Shown here: positions 52,401-64,000 of the stretch, piece by piece | Layout of the letters: every line of letters begins with the position of its first letter | How positions within the stretch are numbered: position 1 is the stretch's first letter | Assembly (NCBI RefSeq): GCF_028453695.1 | Contig: NC_135775.1 | Location: 21,672,545 to 21,736,544 of the forward strand | From: Augochlora pura | Lineage: Eukaryota > Arthropoda > Insecta > Hymenoptera > Halictidae | DNA length: 64,000 bases | Direction of reading: 5' to 3' | Notes under the pieces: model-generated | The model's database searches: none | The model's input: the letters and a program-made list of their open reading frames with translations, nothing else | What the model was told of the DNA's origin: nothing | Made by a program: the position numbers and the translations under genes

Positions 52401-52607
52401 CCACCTCGGAGCAGGCGAACGACGGCGCGTCCCTATTCGTTGTTTTCTCCACCACCTGACGAGAGGTAGGACGACCGTCCACGTGGACGGGTCGCCCACA
52501 TGCGTCAGGTATCGTTACCGCAGCCAATTGTTCCCGACGGCAGTGCGCGAAGGATGTTGGCCCGATCAACAGATCTCTGTGTCAGCGTTCCGTTTCTCGA
52601 TAGAAAA

Positions 52608-52632
52608 AAAGAGAGAGAGAGAGAGAAAGAGA
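52608..52632. repeat. (GA)n microsatellite
   Basis: A short purine tract of GA dinucleotides preceded by an A run, inside a CpG-rich patch. GA repeats near promoters can be GAGA-factor sites in insects; here that is only a possibility. Confidence 0.7.
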
Positions 52633-55600
52633 TCCGCTTACTTTCATCGCGACGTGCCTCTCCGCCGTGACCCGCGCCGGAAAAACAGCGAAAACGAATT
52701 CTCTAGCGCGGCACAGCATCGGTTGTTCCACTTTGCTGACTCTTTTGTCCCGCGGACGACAGCCTAATAAATCGCGGCCCAACGGAGACCAATTTAGTGT
52801 GCGGTCGACTCTCGGTCGCGGTTCATTTGAACCGCAGGTGCGCGGATCTTGTCGACCCCTAAACTACACCTACCGTACGATTGTTGTCGGTTTGTGCTAA
52901 GTGAAGTGCGGTCCCGTGTTCATCTTAATCCCTGTGCAGATGTCGGAAGGGTTAACACGGCAGATGTATTCCCCGGGTCTCCGGAGGTAGTTTAGGCCTT
53001 AAACTTTTGGGGATGCTCTTGGGCTCGTTGCAGCAATTCCTGCGGTTTTTGTTCTCGTTACCAAGAGCAAATTTGTACATTGTCATCTAGCTGTACAGGT
53101 TTGAGAGATTGAATGTGCAAAGTTTATTTAATGTTTCGTTACAGTCAAATTTTCGAATTCACGAATATATTTTAGTTCTCACTAAAATTGCATTTTTAAA
53201 CAAAAATTTATACGATATCTCCCCCTACACTCATTAAAAAGTAGCTACGTAGTGTCCCAGGGTCACTCGTGACCGCTAATAATCTGATACATGGATTATC
53301 GATAACAGAAATAAAAACGTTATCTCTAACATTGAAAATTTCTTTTGGAACAGCATGGTCGTCCACAACAAGCGATAGCTTATTAATCTATCGTTCTGCA
53401 TTATTCGCTGCACTCATTTTCCCTGATCGATCACTCAGAATTGATTAGACACTGTATACACCAAGCAATGAAATTTATCCGATTCCGTCGCAATATAAAT
53501 TACAGAAACACGCCTGTTGACTTTAAAACGCGTTCGTTCGAATTCACTTTCATTGTAGGTCGCGTTCAAACGAATCGATGCGTCCAATAAATACCCGGAG
53601 AGCAATTCGCAGCTTCGGCAACTGCGGAACCAAGAATTCCAAAACGGGTCAATTTAAACAAAATCGAAACACGTCAAAAACATCGGGACGATTCTCGTCG
53701 TGCAATAAAATGAAAAAACTTGCGCCAGCTGCGATCGCGCAGCATCGGGAAATCAATTCTCTTAGTCGATTTGAAAATTCCGCGCGAAGAAACCGCGACG
53801 TCGTACGTGCTCGATTTACTGTAATACGCACGTGCACGACGCGCATTAACGAATCCACACGTGCGGCGGCCGCCTCGGAAGAAAAACATTCAGGTTTCCT
53901 CTCGCAATTAGTATTCGGATCGAATCATGCTCGTTCCCTGTTTCAATGACTGTTCCACGTCGCGTTCTCGGTACCGCGGTGCCTCTTGCTAGGCTTTGTC
54001 ATTGAATTAGCGATAATCGAATTCAAAGTCACAGATCACTAAGTGCGGCTAATTGTCCTTGGGACACGGTCCGCGTTACTCGAACAGGATTATCGGATTC
54101 GCTATCGGCCGTTGCTGTCACACGCCACGCGCCGCGTTCTTCGCCGTGCTGCACAGGTGTGAAAGTTATCTGACCGGTCGGCTACGGTGCATTCGATCCG
54201 GAAGATCGGTTCCCGAGATACCCGCAATCGAGCACGTGGCCGCAGATCGATGTGCGTGATTTTCTCAAATCGGAAGCCGATACACAACCGATCTAGAATC
54301 CGATCCGTCGATATAAATAATTTATATATTTTTTGAAAGATTAGTGCCTAGAGAGTAGGATAGCAGCTTACGGTCCTTTAACATGTTCCGTCTACTTATG
54401 TAATTCGTATTGTATCGTTTGGCTCTTTCGGTGCACCAAGAACACTAAGTGTTCCAATATATGAAAATAGTGTTACAATCGTCGGGTTTTTAATTCGAAT
54501 GAGTCACTGCATCGGTTCCAATACGAGCCTTGCCAAATAGTAGATCGTCTCAGGCGCTCAGAAATTATTAAGCCAGAACTATATAAATAGGTCTCGTGAA
54601 GCTCCATTGAAGAATTCTGTTGAATGCGACTCGAACGCGTTTCAAGAATTTCATATTCGACGTATAGATAGTGTTCCTAGTAAACGGTCGATATAAGCTA
54701 TAATGTCAAACGTAAATAGCTGACAATTTTCTGCAGATAATTACATTCTTGACCGCAGTTTTCACTCGCCCAGTTCCTGGAATCCATACGCTTTCGGGTA
54801 CGCGTAATTTATGCCGCGAAAAAACGGTTGTTACATAATCCATCTCGGGATCTTGTAACTCTTGGGTTAGCGATTATGACATGATACTCTCTGTTGGATA
54901 AGATACGTGCAACTGAAAGAACGTGAGGTTTTCAATCGGTCGTTCGCGTGATCATAGATCGAAGTCGATTTATTTTAACACTTTCTCCGTCGACAGTTCT
55001 CCAATGATCTTTATGAGATCGTTCATAATTTTTTGAAAGTATCGTTTGTATCCATAGTCCAACAAATTATTATAACTGTTTTGGATATTAATATCTAGAA
55101 AAGAATGGTCGAACTACTCTTAAAAACAGCTTAGTCATTAAAAAGCCCATTAACAGGCTCCCGGTAAATAAATTGTTAAAAAAGCTTCTTTCCGATATAC
55201 TAAACTCGTCATTCAATTTTCTAGATACTAAAATAGCTCCGAGAATATCCTCCAGCGAGATTTCATGTGTTAAATACGAGGGTAAAGATTTTTAGCAGCT
55301 GTTATTAGCGCCTACAGACGCTTCAAATTTATAGATTTAAAAAATTTACAATCTAGGTAGCTTTACATTGTTGAAAGGTCGCCGATGCAGTCGGCTGAAA
55401 TGTTAAAGTTGTTGTGAGGTCGCCGTGGCAGAGGGCTCGAATGTTAACGTTTAAACGTTATCTTGTTTTATCGGCCACTCGAGCGAGGAGTGTCATAATC
55501 GCTCGATAATTGCAGCGTCGGCTGATAGCGGCGGGTCGATTATCGACGAAAATTTCATATCCCGTCGTTTGCACTTCCTTTCTCCGGGACGGTAACGAAT

Positions 55601-56945
55601 ATCCTAGTGAAAGTTCAGGCGGTTGCGTTCTCGATCATCTAACCAAGCCGATTGATTTCATACGAATCATTGAGTTCACCGCGATGTCGTAATCCCGGCG
55701 AGTTTCTGAAACGATTCGGAAAAAAAAGAGAGGCAAGAAAATGGAGAGACACGAATCTTGTCGATTTTTATCGCGAAATTGTGTTGGTAAGATACAGGTA
55801 AATCTCACTAGCCTAATTGGTCTTGGTTAGATAACGAGACAATTATGTGCTTCACGCGGACCGGCTTTTTGACCTAATTGTTGCCCGCTTGGGAAATTCT
55901 GCTGACTACAGGGAACAACTACACGAGATTCTCCACAGTCATTTCGTTACAAGAACGAGACCAAAATTTACGTAATAAAAGTAGATTGTTAATGCTCGTT
56001 GATATTTTCTTCCGCAGAGCAATGATTTCAGTATCCTTCAATTTTTATCGTAGGATTTATTTTATTGCCGTTTACGTAATCGTATTTTAGCGTTAGGTTA
56101 CGTGCCGTTGATTTCTGTATCTGGGGATTTGTTTCTTACTTTACCAATTTTTATAGTTCTATACAGATATAGTTGTATGAAAATATCAAAAAGATCACGA
56201 TAATATAACCGAACAAGCAACTTGAACCAAAATATCACAGTGACTTAACGAAATCATTACTATAGAATATTTATCATTGTTTTATCTATTTTATCGATTA
56301 TTTTCTCCATCGATTCCCGTAGTATTAAATTCTTGTTTGAACAAAATCTTATTCAGGATTTTGTATTGAGATAAAGTTATATTCGATTGAATATTTATTC
56401 GACGTTGACGAATAAAATTTCATTCGCTAGTCTTTATCTCTTATACGACATCCGAATAAAATTTTGCCCAATTCCGAACGCAATCAATCTTTACAGTGTC
56501 GCGCAATTACGACGAACTTGTCGATTACACAATTAATTGTGCGCGAGCGCCAAAATAGTAAACTCGTGTGTCGCAAAGCCCGATCGTCTTTTCGCGAGAC
56601 GAATAATCAATTAATCCCAATTGATCGAGAACTGTGTACGATCGGGGACGGGTCACGTGTCGATCCACGGACTGCGAATGGGAACGAAGAAGTTCCGACG
56701 GTTATTCGTCTTAATAATTATTTTGTGAACGCGTGTGCCTGTGCCGTTCGTACCTGAAGGATTTTCGATCGACGTGCTCGCCGCAACAATAGGTGAAGCT
56801 TCTTTATCTCGGCTATCAGTTTCGCGCGATTATGCGAGCCGCGAAGCCATCCGAATTGTCTGAGTGTTGTCACCGTCATCGAGGAATCTCGATCGAGTCG
56901 TCGCAGCCGTCTCGTTCTGTTTCGTGACGAATAAACTCGGCGATC

Positions 56946-57071
56946 ATGTCGCATCTGAAATCGAAGAGCGGATCGTCCGACGAGTCCTCGAAGAGGGTGT
57001 CGAAGCAGGGCGAGTACCGGAGGATTCAGTTCACCTTACTGAAAGGACACCTGGAGCAACGACTTCACGAG
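56946..57071 (+). CDS. Candidate first coding exon of an unidentified gene to the right
   Basis: An ATG at 56946 opens 42 codons that end at a GTAACG donor (57072) in phase 0. The peptide begins MSHLKSKSGSSDESSKRVSK and continues into a likely amphipathic helix (RRIQFTLLKGHLEQRLHE). It is a Ser/Lys-rich disordered start, typical of intracellular signalling or cytoskeletal proteins. It sits at the end of a 500-bp CpG-rich patch that could be its promoter, and its codon usage is GC-ending unlike nearby DNA. No following exon is visible before 64000, so the first intron would exceed 6.9 kb. I do not recognise the protein. Partial if real. Confidence 0.35.
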
Positions 57072-60000
57072 GTAACGAGATCGTTCGGGCGGCTTTGCCG
57101 CTCGCGTTTATGCTACTATCCTACGATCACTTATCTAGAACAATGCCGGAACGGTATCACAACTACGAGGTTCTTTTCACCGTAGAACTGCGGAGTCTTT
57201 TTCTGTGAAACTTTCTGACACAGTTTCGTTTATGCTGCAACGTGATACACAAATTTCTAGAACCTGAAAGTTAAAACTTAGTTATTCGAGATTTTTTAGA
57301 AACGTAAGAATATTTAGTTGTTAAGCATTAGGATTGTTTTAAAAACGATGTCTTTAAAACCATTTTGATTAAGTATAAGTATGACTACAGTCGGTGCTAT
57401 AGTGTACGAAAATAGAAAATTGTAATAGATCATGGCATTTCAGAGATTTAGTGGCCATTTTGTTGCTTTCCCTTTTGTCTTCGTTAATCTTGAATTAAGC
57501 CGTCGCATAACTATTTTTTTCATACGAAGCACGACGGATATATGAATAAATAATTTAATTCTCATAAATAATAGCACATTCAGCAGTAGAATGACATTTT
57601 TTTTATGTAAATCAGCGTACATCTGATCACACGGCAGCCATTTTCTGAGACCACTTTTTGAATATCGTGTTTTACTATAAAATTGATAAATTCGTTTAGA
57701 GAAAAACTGAGACGCATGTTTGAACAAATGGCCTGTCACAGTGCAGATAGTTCAATGTAGAATAACCGCGTAACATTTCAAATTTAACGGTGCAGCAGTT
57801 TCTGAGCTGTGTTTGATACATTTGTCGGCGGTGATCTACGAGAATAATAAGGAAATGGGCTATAGTGACAAGAGAATCATAATTATTTAAGACTCCTGAA
57901 ATAGCCGTGTTCACCATGACAAAACGAGACACACCGGCATTTTTTTCAGACAGGCGACGCCGCCAGAAATACATTTGGCCACACCGCCTGCATCCTCCCT
58001 TTTCGCGTCGCGATTTCCGCCGGATAATTAATTTCGGAATCAGCGGATCTTTTGATCTGGCCCCTGATTTACGGTCTCGCCGCCGTACAATGTTATTCCG
58101 GAACTTTGTCGTCCCTTTTTAGAAAACTGCGGTATATCGGTCGTTCATATGCCACCGGAAGTTGCGACTTCTCTCACGAATTGAAATGCCGATTTGCAAA
58201 CAGGAGCTGCTGAGTAATCGACCATTTCTATTCTCTCGCAAAAATTGCAATACCTTCATTTCTACGTCTTTTATCTCATTAACGTACATTTTTAATATTA
58301 TTAAAATGTTAAGCTAAAATGTTAGAAAAGCGTGTCTATAAATTCACTCAATATCAAATGATCTTAACAGTAAATTTGTTCAGCAAACAATACAGATGTC
58401 AGTGAACGATAATACTTTTCACAATTAGAAATGTAAAAACGATAATTGTTAAAAAATTATATTGACATTGGTTTTACCGTGATTCGCGCAGATTTTACAT
58501 ATTTTTTTATTGAATAATCTGCCTGGTTATGAAAAAGCAGAAGAGCCTCGTTGCGTATAAATAGCAAGAGAATACGCATATTATTCATAAAAATAGCAAA
58601 TAATCGGTATCCCGATAATTACTGCGAACGCGGCGATCTTGTTAAAAGGAATTTAGACGATGCAGCAAAACTTCGGGACACGGTCGGTGACGTACAATTG
58701 CGTCACCTGAGGTCCAAAAGTGGTAACGGGTGACGTATCGCTGCGACGCACTTAAATCTAAATGTGGGAGAAGGATGACGTGGCGTTTGTGTCTTCGTGG
58801 TTCTAGCAATTAATAGCTGGGGACGCTAATTACCCGACCGTGGAACCGGCCGCGTTTATACGGCGCGAAAAAAAAGCTTTTAAGAAGCCGTGCAACTTGT
58901 TGAGGCGGAAACATAATTTCGCTCGATTTCCGTCTCCGTTAGCTTCGCGAAAATACGAGTAGCCTCTGTTCCATTGTTTAAAAGGGAGCGTATCTCGAAG
59001 TCAAGGCTGGCGTTCTTTATATCTAGAAGGTTGAGCTTTCATTGATGTGGGAAATTATTACGGGCAACTGGCTTTATCGATTTAACAAACTTCCTATTGA
59101 ATGGGAATCGATTGGCTTTGCCCATGGTCTTACACTTTCTACTTTAGTGGCCACGAAAGTCGGATGAACTCTCCCGATTGTGCATCCTGGAAACTATCTT
59201 TATTTTCTCGATCAGACTTTTAACATCTTTCTTGCCGCTAAAGCTTTAATGTCGCGCGAATTGCCACTTTTAGAGGCGAACACGACGAAATTCGGATGAA
59301 AAATCGGGCGATAAAGTAATCCGCTTAATATTTGACGATTGGAACTCGATAGTTATTATAACTAATTTATAAATGATCTATTAAAATAATTAAAAATATT
59401 CAATTAGACTACTTAAATATTTATAGTTACTCTATTATGTACAAAATTATATTTTCATTAACTCTTTCGTTTACGAAATCGTTGAAATCTTGTATTTAAT
59501 TTGACCGCGGGCGCCTTTCGATTTCGACTGAACGTCGCCGTCCAGATCGCACGGGATCTCGGTTTTCTGCGGATCCGCGGGCCAAGCGTCGTAGATTTAT
59601 AGCGACGCCTCGAGTTACACGTTTTCTGATCGAGAGATCGCGGCCAGATCCACGCGATGCAGCGTCGATCTTATCCCCGGCATATTCGTGTGCAGTTTCT
59701 GATGCAGCCGAGCGTGCACTATTTTCGTTTACCTTCGACGGTGCGTGCCAACGCGCGCCTAACCGGCTAACACCGGGGTGCGACGCTGATTTATCCGTCT
59801 CCATTCGCTCGGGGAGCCCGTAGATCTGTTTCTCAGTGCCAGAACGCTCGTCACAGGAGGTAAAGTTCACTTCTCGCAGGCATCAGCGTCCGTGCCAGAA
59901 AGAGGAATTCACGGTCGATCGTCGCTAGCAACGGGAATCGCGATGCCCGGCATCGCGCACGTCCCGAGGATCTCATGGATCTCGCCCATGTAATTCCCAT

Positions 60001-63000
60001 TTTCACGAGACAATCCTGACCCCGTAACACAATTCCGTGTTTCGGGGATCGTTCGATAAGTACTGGAACACCTCGACGCGTGCTCGACTTAGTTTTAGAA
60101 CGGACAGATGAAAATAGAGTGCGGAGGGTGCGATTTGTTATCTTTCCGGGGACCCTGGTGCATTATTTCTAATTTTCTACAGATGGGCCGACCTGAGGTC
60201 CAATCTTTTTCTATTATATACTGCAAATGGTTCTTTGAAACAGTATTTCATGCATCCAGAAATTAAAGTCCAGAATGAGATAAATAATTTTCTGTTTTAT
60301 TGAATCGTTCAACATTATTTTGAACTTTTTAAGTACAGAAAGATCTCTCGTCACTTGTTCGTTAAAGTTATCAGAATAGTTGGAGGAAGTTGAACCTAAG
60401 AATTTCTGGGATTCTACCGTAACGTTCGCGTAATCGTTCGATGATCATGCCGAACGTGAATCGTGAACAGTAATCATTAATGGCAGAGGGTCTATCATCG
60501 CATAGCAGCGCGATGCCAAAAATGCTTTTAGGAGATTGTTAGCGTTATTGGATGCCAGAGTAATCGGTCTTACACGGAGAGTAATTTCTTCTACGTAAGC
60601 AGAACGTTTACTTGCCTCCGAAAGTATAGCGAAATGAAACTATAGCAGTGTTTAGCGCGGCTCGATTGTAAAATCGGTATAGAACGGACGAAACGAACGG
60701 TTTTGTTACCTATTGTATTGATCGAGCTACGTGCGACACTCGACGATTTATCATTACGATTAGAGGCCGCCGCTATTCTTTCGCGATACCGTATCGTTAC
60801 ACGCAACACCGTCGTTGTCTTATCGCGCCATTATCCGACCGAAGCGATGATCGACGATACGATCCGATTTTTCCAATTACTTCGGTAACCAGTTGCCGAT
60901 CGAACGCGACGAATGATGTGTTTCGCATCGTGATCAGCCGTGTCACACTCTCATATATCATGTCACGAACGTCTCAAGCCGAGGTACGCGGATATTTTCT
61001 TACCATAATCGAGTTAAAAATCCCCGATTGTGCATCACTTTTCTCGGCGCTGTTGTCTTCGTTTACGAGGACGGGAAGATCTCGAGGTACACCGTTGATC
61101 GGTTCGAATGGATTTTTAATCGTTCAATAAATTTCTAAAAACAAAGTTCTGGTTTCGAAAAATATTCAAGAATTTTATAATACTGCTGTTAAAATTGCAA
61201 AAAATTTTTAAGAGTCGTTTCTTCGTCAGGATTGATAGTGTCTTTGTCGTAACGTGGAAATTGCATCAAGTTTTATCGTGAGCTCTATTTTTAGTTAACG
61301 AGAAGTCGAATTCATGATCTTTTTTTTAACAAAACCATTTTACCGCAGCGCATTCATTTTCGCGAATTCTGCAAAAGCTTCAATGTTTACGATCAATACC
61401 ATCGTTTTATGGTCATCGGTGAACCTCAGATCGCTCGTTCCCCACCAAAACGAACTATAACGATGATCACGCACCGCCCGGAGCGACGAAATCCGCTGTG
61501 TCTGATAAAAGACTTATCAGATTACGCTCGTTGTTTCGATTCGTGTAATCTGTGCTCGAGGGGAAATGTTCCGTTCGTATTTTTTCTTTCGTATAAAAAT
61601 CGTTTTAACAAACGATATTGCAAGAGAAATACGTTAACGTTTTTTTTTAGAAAACGTTTCGGTCGGCGAAAGGAAACGATACTGTTCCTGGATTACGCAA
61701 CAGTGATAAACAATGGTGATTAATAGCACGCTCTTAGGATAAATTGTTTCTGTTTCACTGTGTTTTGTCATAGTTTTCGCTATCCGGATCTTATCGCGAT
61801 AATTAGAGGCCAGTTTTAAACGATTCAGTTTAAATACACGGTCTTCGACGAATCGTTTTATTTTGTCCATGAATCGTTAATTGTTCATTAAATTTAAATT
61901 TTTACTACGAATCTATTGAAATTTAAATTCTGATTAAAAATCGATTACGCTACGAACAATCTATTTAAATTTCTATAAAAATATTGTACATTCTTTTTAT
62001 TTTCTCTCTGACATTTATCCATTCTCGTTCTTTTCTTTTCTTCCAATTTCCATTTCTATTTGGTCGAGTAATGATGCACCGAAATACCTTCGTATCCTGC
62101 GATGTCGCGAGATCCCAAGTTGTAATTAGTATCAATGATCCCGAGTCAGTCGCAAAACGATCTACGAGCCGGGGGATCTGCGTGAACTCTCTCCCCTTCG
62201 TGTATCTTCTACTTTATTTCGTCTGTTTGCTTCCCCGAACGCTTTCCTTTGATAATAAACTGTGACGCCGAGGGAAATGCACTTCGTTCATGGACGTTTA
62301 TTATTAGACCGTGCATTTTTTACGGGAAATCCAATCTACCCGGTCTGCAATTATTGAATCACTACACACGAAGCAACAGTAAATTTCATTTTCGTCTAGC
62401 AACACTCCGGTGAAATTCATTTCATCTCCGATAACTAAGTCACGCGAAAACATCGAATATGAAATTCTATTCGAAACATCGTCGCTGCAAAATGCATCTC
62501 GCATCGCTTGTAAAATCTGCTCTTTTCGTTTTGAATGATTCGAAACTGTTAATTACGAATTTAATTACGAATTCCAATAATAGTCTTCGCTAAGCACGTT
62601 TTTTAACGAAAAGAAAAAAATGACGAGCGTTCTTCCATCTGTAAAAAAATTGTAAATACGAGAAATTATATGGGTGACACCGGTTCGATAAAAAAACGTA
62701 CCATTGGGTGACCGTGACAATTTAAGGCTAATAGGATAATAAGAAAATTGTCACGATTTGTTTTCGTTGTGCTTCCTGCGACGTTCCATCGATAAGATCG
62801 ACTGGCTTGGATCGGTGTAACTTAGATAAACGTGGAAAAGACAGTTTATCGCGCCGGTTTGTTTTTATTTCGTTCACCGATACACCCGAATCTTCGCTGA
62901 TAAGCCGCAGTCTTCGCGCGTGTACCGTGAAGAATGTAACGCCGGATCGTTTGGTCGTGTAAACACGAGACAGTTTATTGTTTGTGCTACTGGAAGTTGA

Positions 63001-64000
63001 ACTAATTTCAACAAAGCTGTGTAACGCTTGGATCTAGTGACATTCTCGAATGCTGCAAGAATTGATTAAGCTATCACAGCGAACAGTGACCATCGATTTT
63101 CAATTCTGCTTTCAATTATTTTCTGCAAATAGTGTGACCTGTGTGTTAGGGCATATAGTTTTGTTGCAAACGAGTTTTACAGTTTACAATTACGACTCGG
63201 AAAATTTACTTCGAGGATTTAATAATTTCATAAGGCTTTACACGTATCAAGTTTTGTTCATATCGAATATAAAATGGTCTTCAGTGAAACTTTATTGCTT
63301 TGAAAGTCAACAAAATAATTCCACTATCTACATTCCATTGCATCAATCTTTCAACTTTCGTTTCCAGACAACAAACATTCCTCTTTCTTTTTAATTTAGT
63401 AAATGATACAATCGTTCCTCCAATTCGATAAACAACACAAGCGTTGCTTAAATTGTCATTTCCGTAGTCTGCAAAAATGTTTCCAAGAATCTCTGATCCT
63501 CGAGAGCATTAAAGCCTGAGTACTCTCTGCCGCAACTTAGCATACACGACGAATCTGTTCGATCTCGTTGATTCCGTGTTCGCGGCATCGTTGGTGGCCC
63601 CCCGTAGGCGATTCATTCGCGATTAGAACGACCGTGCGCGCTCTGGCAACGAGAGACAACCGTACGAGGCAAACAGTGAAGCATTGGCGCGTAAAGAGCA
63701 ATAAATCACGGATGTTGTGTAAACCGCGACACGTGCGAAACGTTTTGCAAATATGTGTTTAAAGGAGCACGGTGCATTGTAACCCGGATGCCAAGAGACC
63801 GGAGAAGCCTCGAGTCACGAGGCTGTTTAGATCGTACGGAGACACATCGGCGCGAAATTAGAAACATGTTTCTCGCCTCTGTGCGCTCGGTCTTCGTTAA
63901 TCGGGATCTGCTTATCGTTAGCGGACTGGTTGTACAGCTTGGAACCGAAACAACGAACGGAAAGAACATTTCATTCCCGAGATGCGTGCTCGAAGGTCTC

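Larger units (their letters stand above)
46963..64000. other. 17-kb gene-poor region with CpG-rich patches
   Basis: No conserved protein domain is recognisable in any frame. AT-rich DNA alternates with CpG-rich patches at about 50500-51000, 52320-53000, 53550-54300, 56460-57200, 59490-60100 and 63480-64000. There is a CT tract near 48068-48085 and a GA microsatellite at about 52608-52632. Such patchiness is common in hymenopteran upstream regions of developmental or neural genes, and in their long first introns. Open frames here (up to 124 codons) coincide with the GC-rich patches, have arginine-rich noise-like translations, and are not called, except for weak exon candidates listed separately. 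Confidence 0.5.

Noticed and set aside
52940..52986. ATG plus 15 codons followed by AG/GTAGTT at the end of a CpG-rich patch
   Set aside because: The donor is weak, an in-frame stop follows immediately if it is unspliced, and its phase (2) differs from the other first-exon candidates.
53578..53949. Plus-strand 123-codon open frame
   Set aside because: Arg/Asn/Ser-rich translation in a CpG-rich patch with overlapping open frames on the other strand; no motif and no splice structure.
59496..59870. Minus-strand 124-codon open frame
   Set aside because: It sits in a CpG-rich patch and its translation is arginine/serine-rich without recognisable motif, as expected for a random open frame in GC-rich DNA. 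No splice or promoter evidence was weighed in its favour.
1..64000. tRNA, rRNA, spliceosomal RNA genes, CRISPR arrays, bacterial or viral segments
   Set aside because: I looked for A/B-box or T-loop motifs, repeat-spacer periodicity and recognisable transposase or viral domains by eye and found none. Short or diverged examples could be missed.

Overview
This is a window from the nuclear genome of an insect, most likely a hymenopteran and probably a bee. The non-coding DNA is AT-rich, introns are short (about 60-200 bp) with GT-AG ends, CpG-rich patches are retained, and every recognisable gene is a single-copy animal housekeeping gene. The taxon is an inference from composition and gene structure; no sequence search was possible. 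No prokaryotic, viral or organellar segment was seen.

Seven protein-coding genes occupy the first 47 kb, and I could reconstruct an exon chain for each whose phases are consistent throughout. In order: CycT, cyclin T of P-TEFb (minus strand, 4112-12469, 7 coding exons, 1443 aa); KANSL2/NSL2 of the MOF-NSL chromatin complex (plus, 14683-16697, 7 exons, 468 aa); a ZIP6/ZIP10-type zinc transporter like Drosophila foi (minus, 19419-23047, 10 exons, 769 aa); MON2, a Golgi/endosome trafficking scaffold (plus, 26546-34078, 25 exons, 1649 aa); CTDSPL2, a HAD-type phosphatase (plus, 37119-39524, 7 exons, 558 aa); metaxin-2 (minus, 43702-45314, three exons in each isoform, with two alternative last exons); and RpL23/uL14 (plus, 45832-46962, 4 exons, 140 aa). 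MTX2 and RpL23 are head-to-head, 517 bp apart between start codons. CycT/KANSL2 and foi/MON2 are also divergent pairs. KANSL2/foi and CTDSPL2/MTX2 are convergent.

From 46963 to the right edge (17 kb) no confident gene is visible. AT-rich DNA alternates with CpG-rich patches and there are a few small start-codon-to-splice-donor segments. The best, 56946-57071, could be the first coding exon of a gene lying to the right. This looks like the 5' regulatory or first-intron territory of a large gene.

The most interesting signals are: (1) tandemly duplicated, phase-matched alternative terminal exons of metaxin-2, giving a canonical 262-aa and an acidic-tailed 299-aa protein; (2) two strong hairpins in one CycT intron, one of them pre-miRNA-like; (3) three short inverted-repeat elements (MITE-like), two of them resembling pogo/Tigger, between CTDSPL2 and MTX2; (4) a 40-codon small ORF downstream of foi; (5) a CpG-rich, gene-poor right end with candidate alternative first exons.
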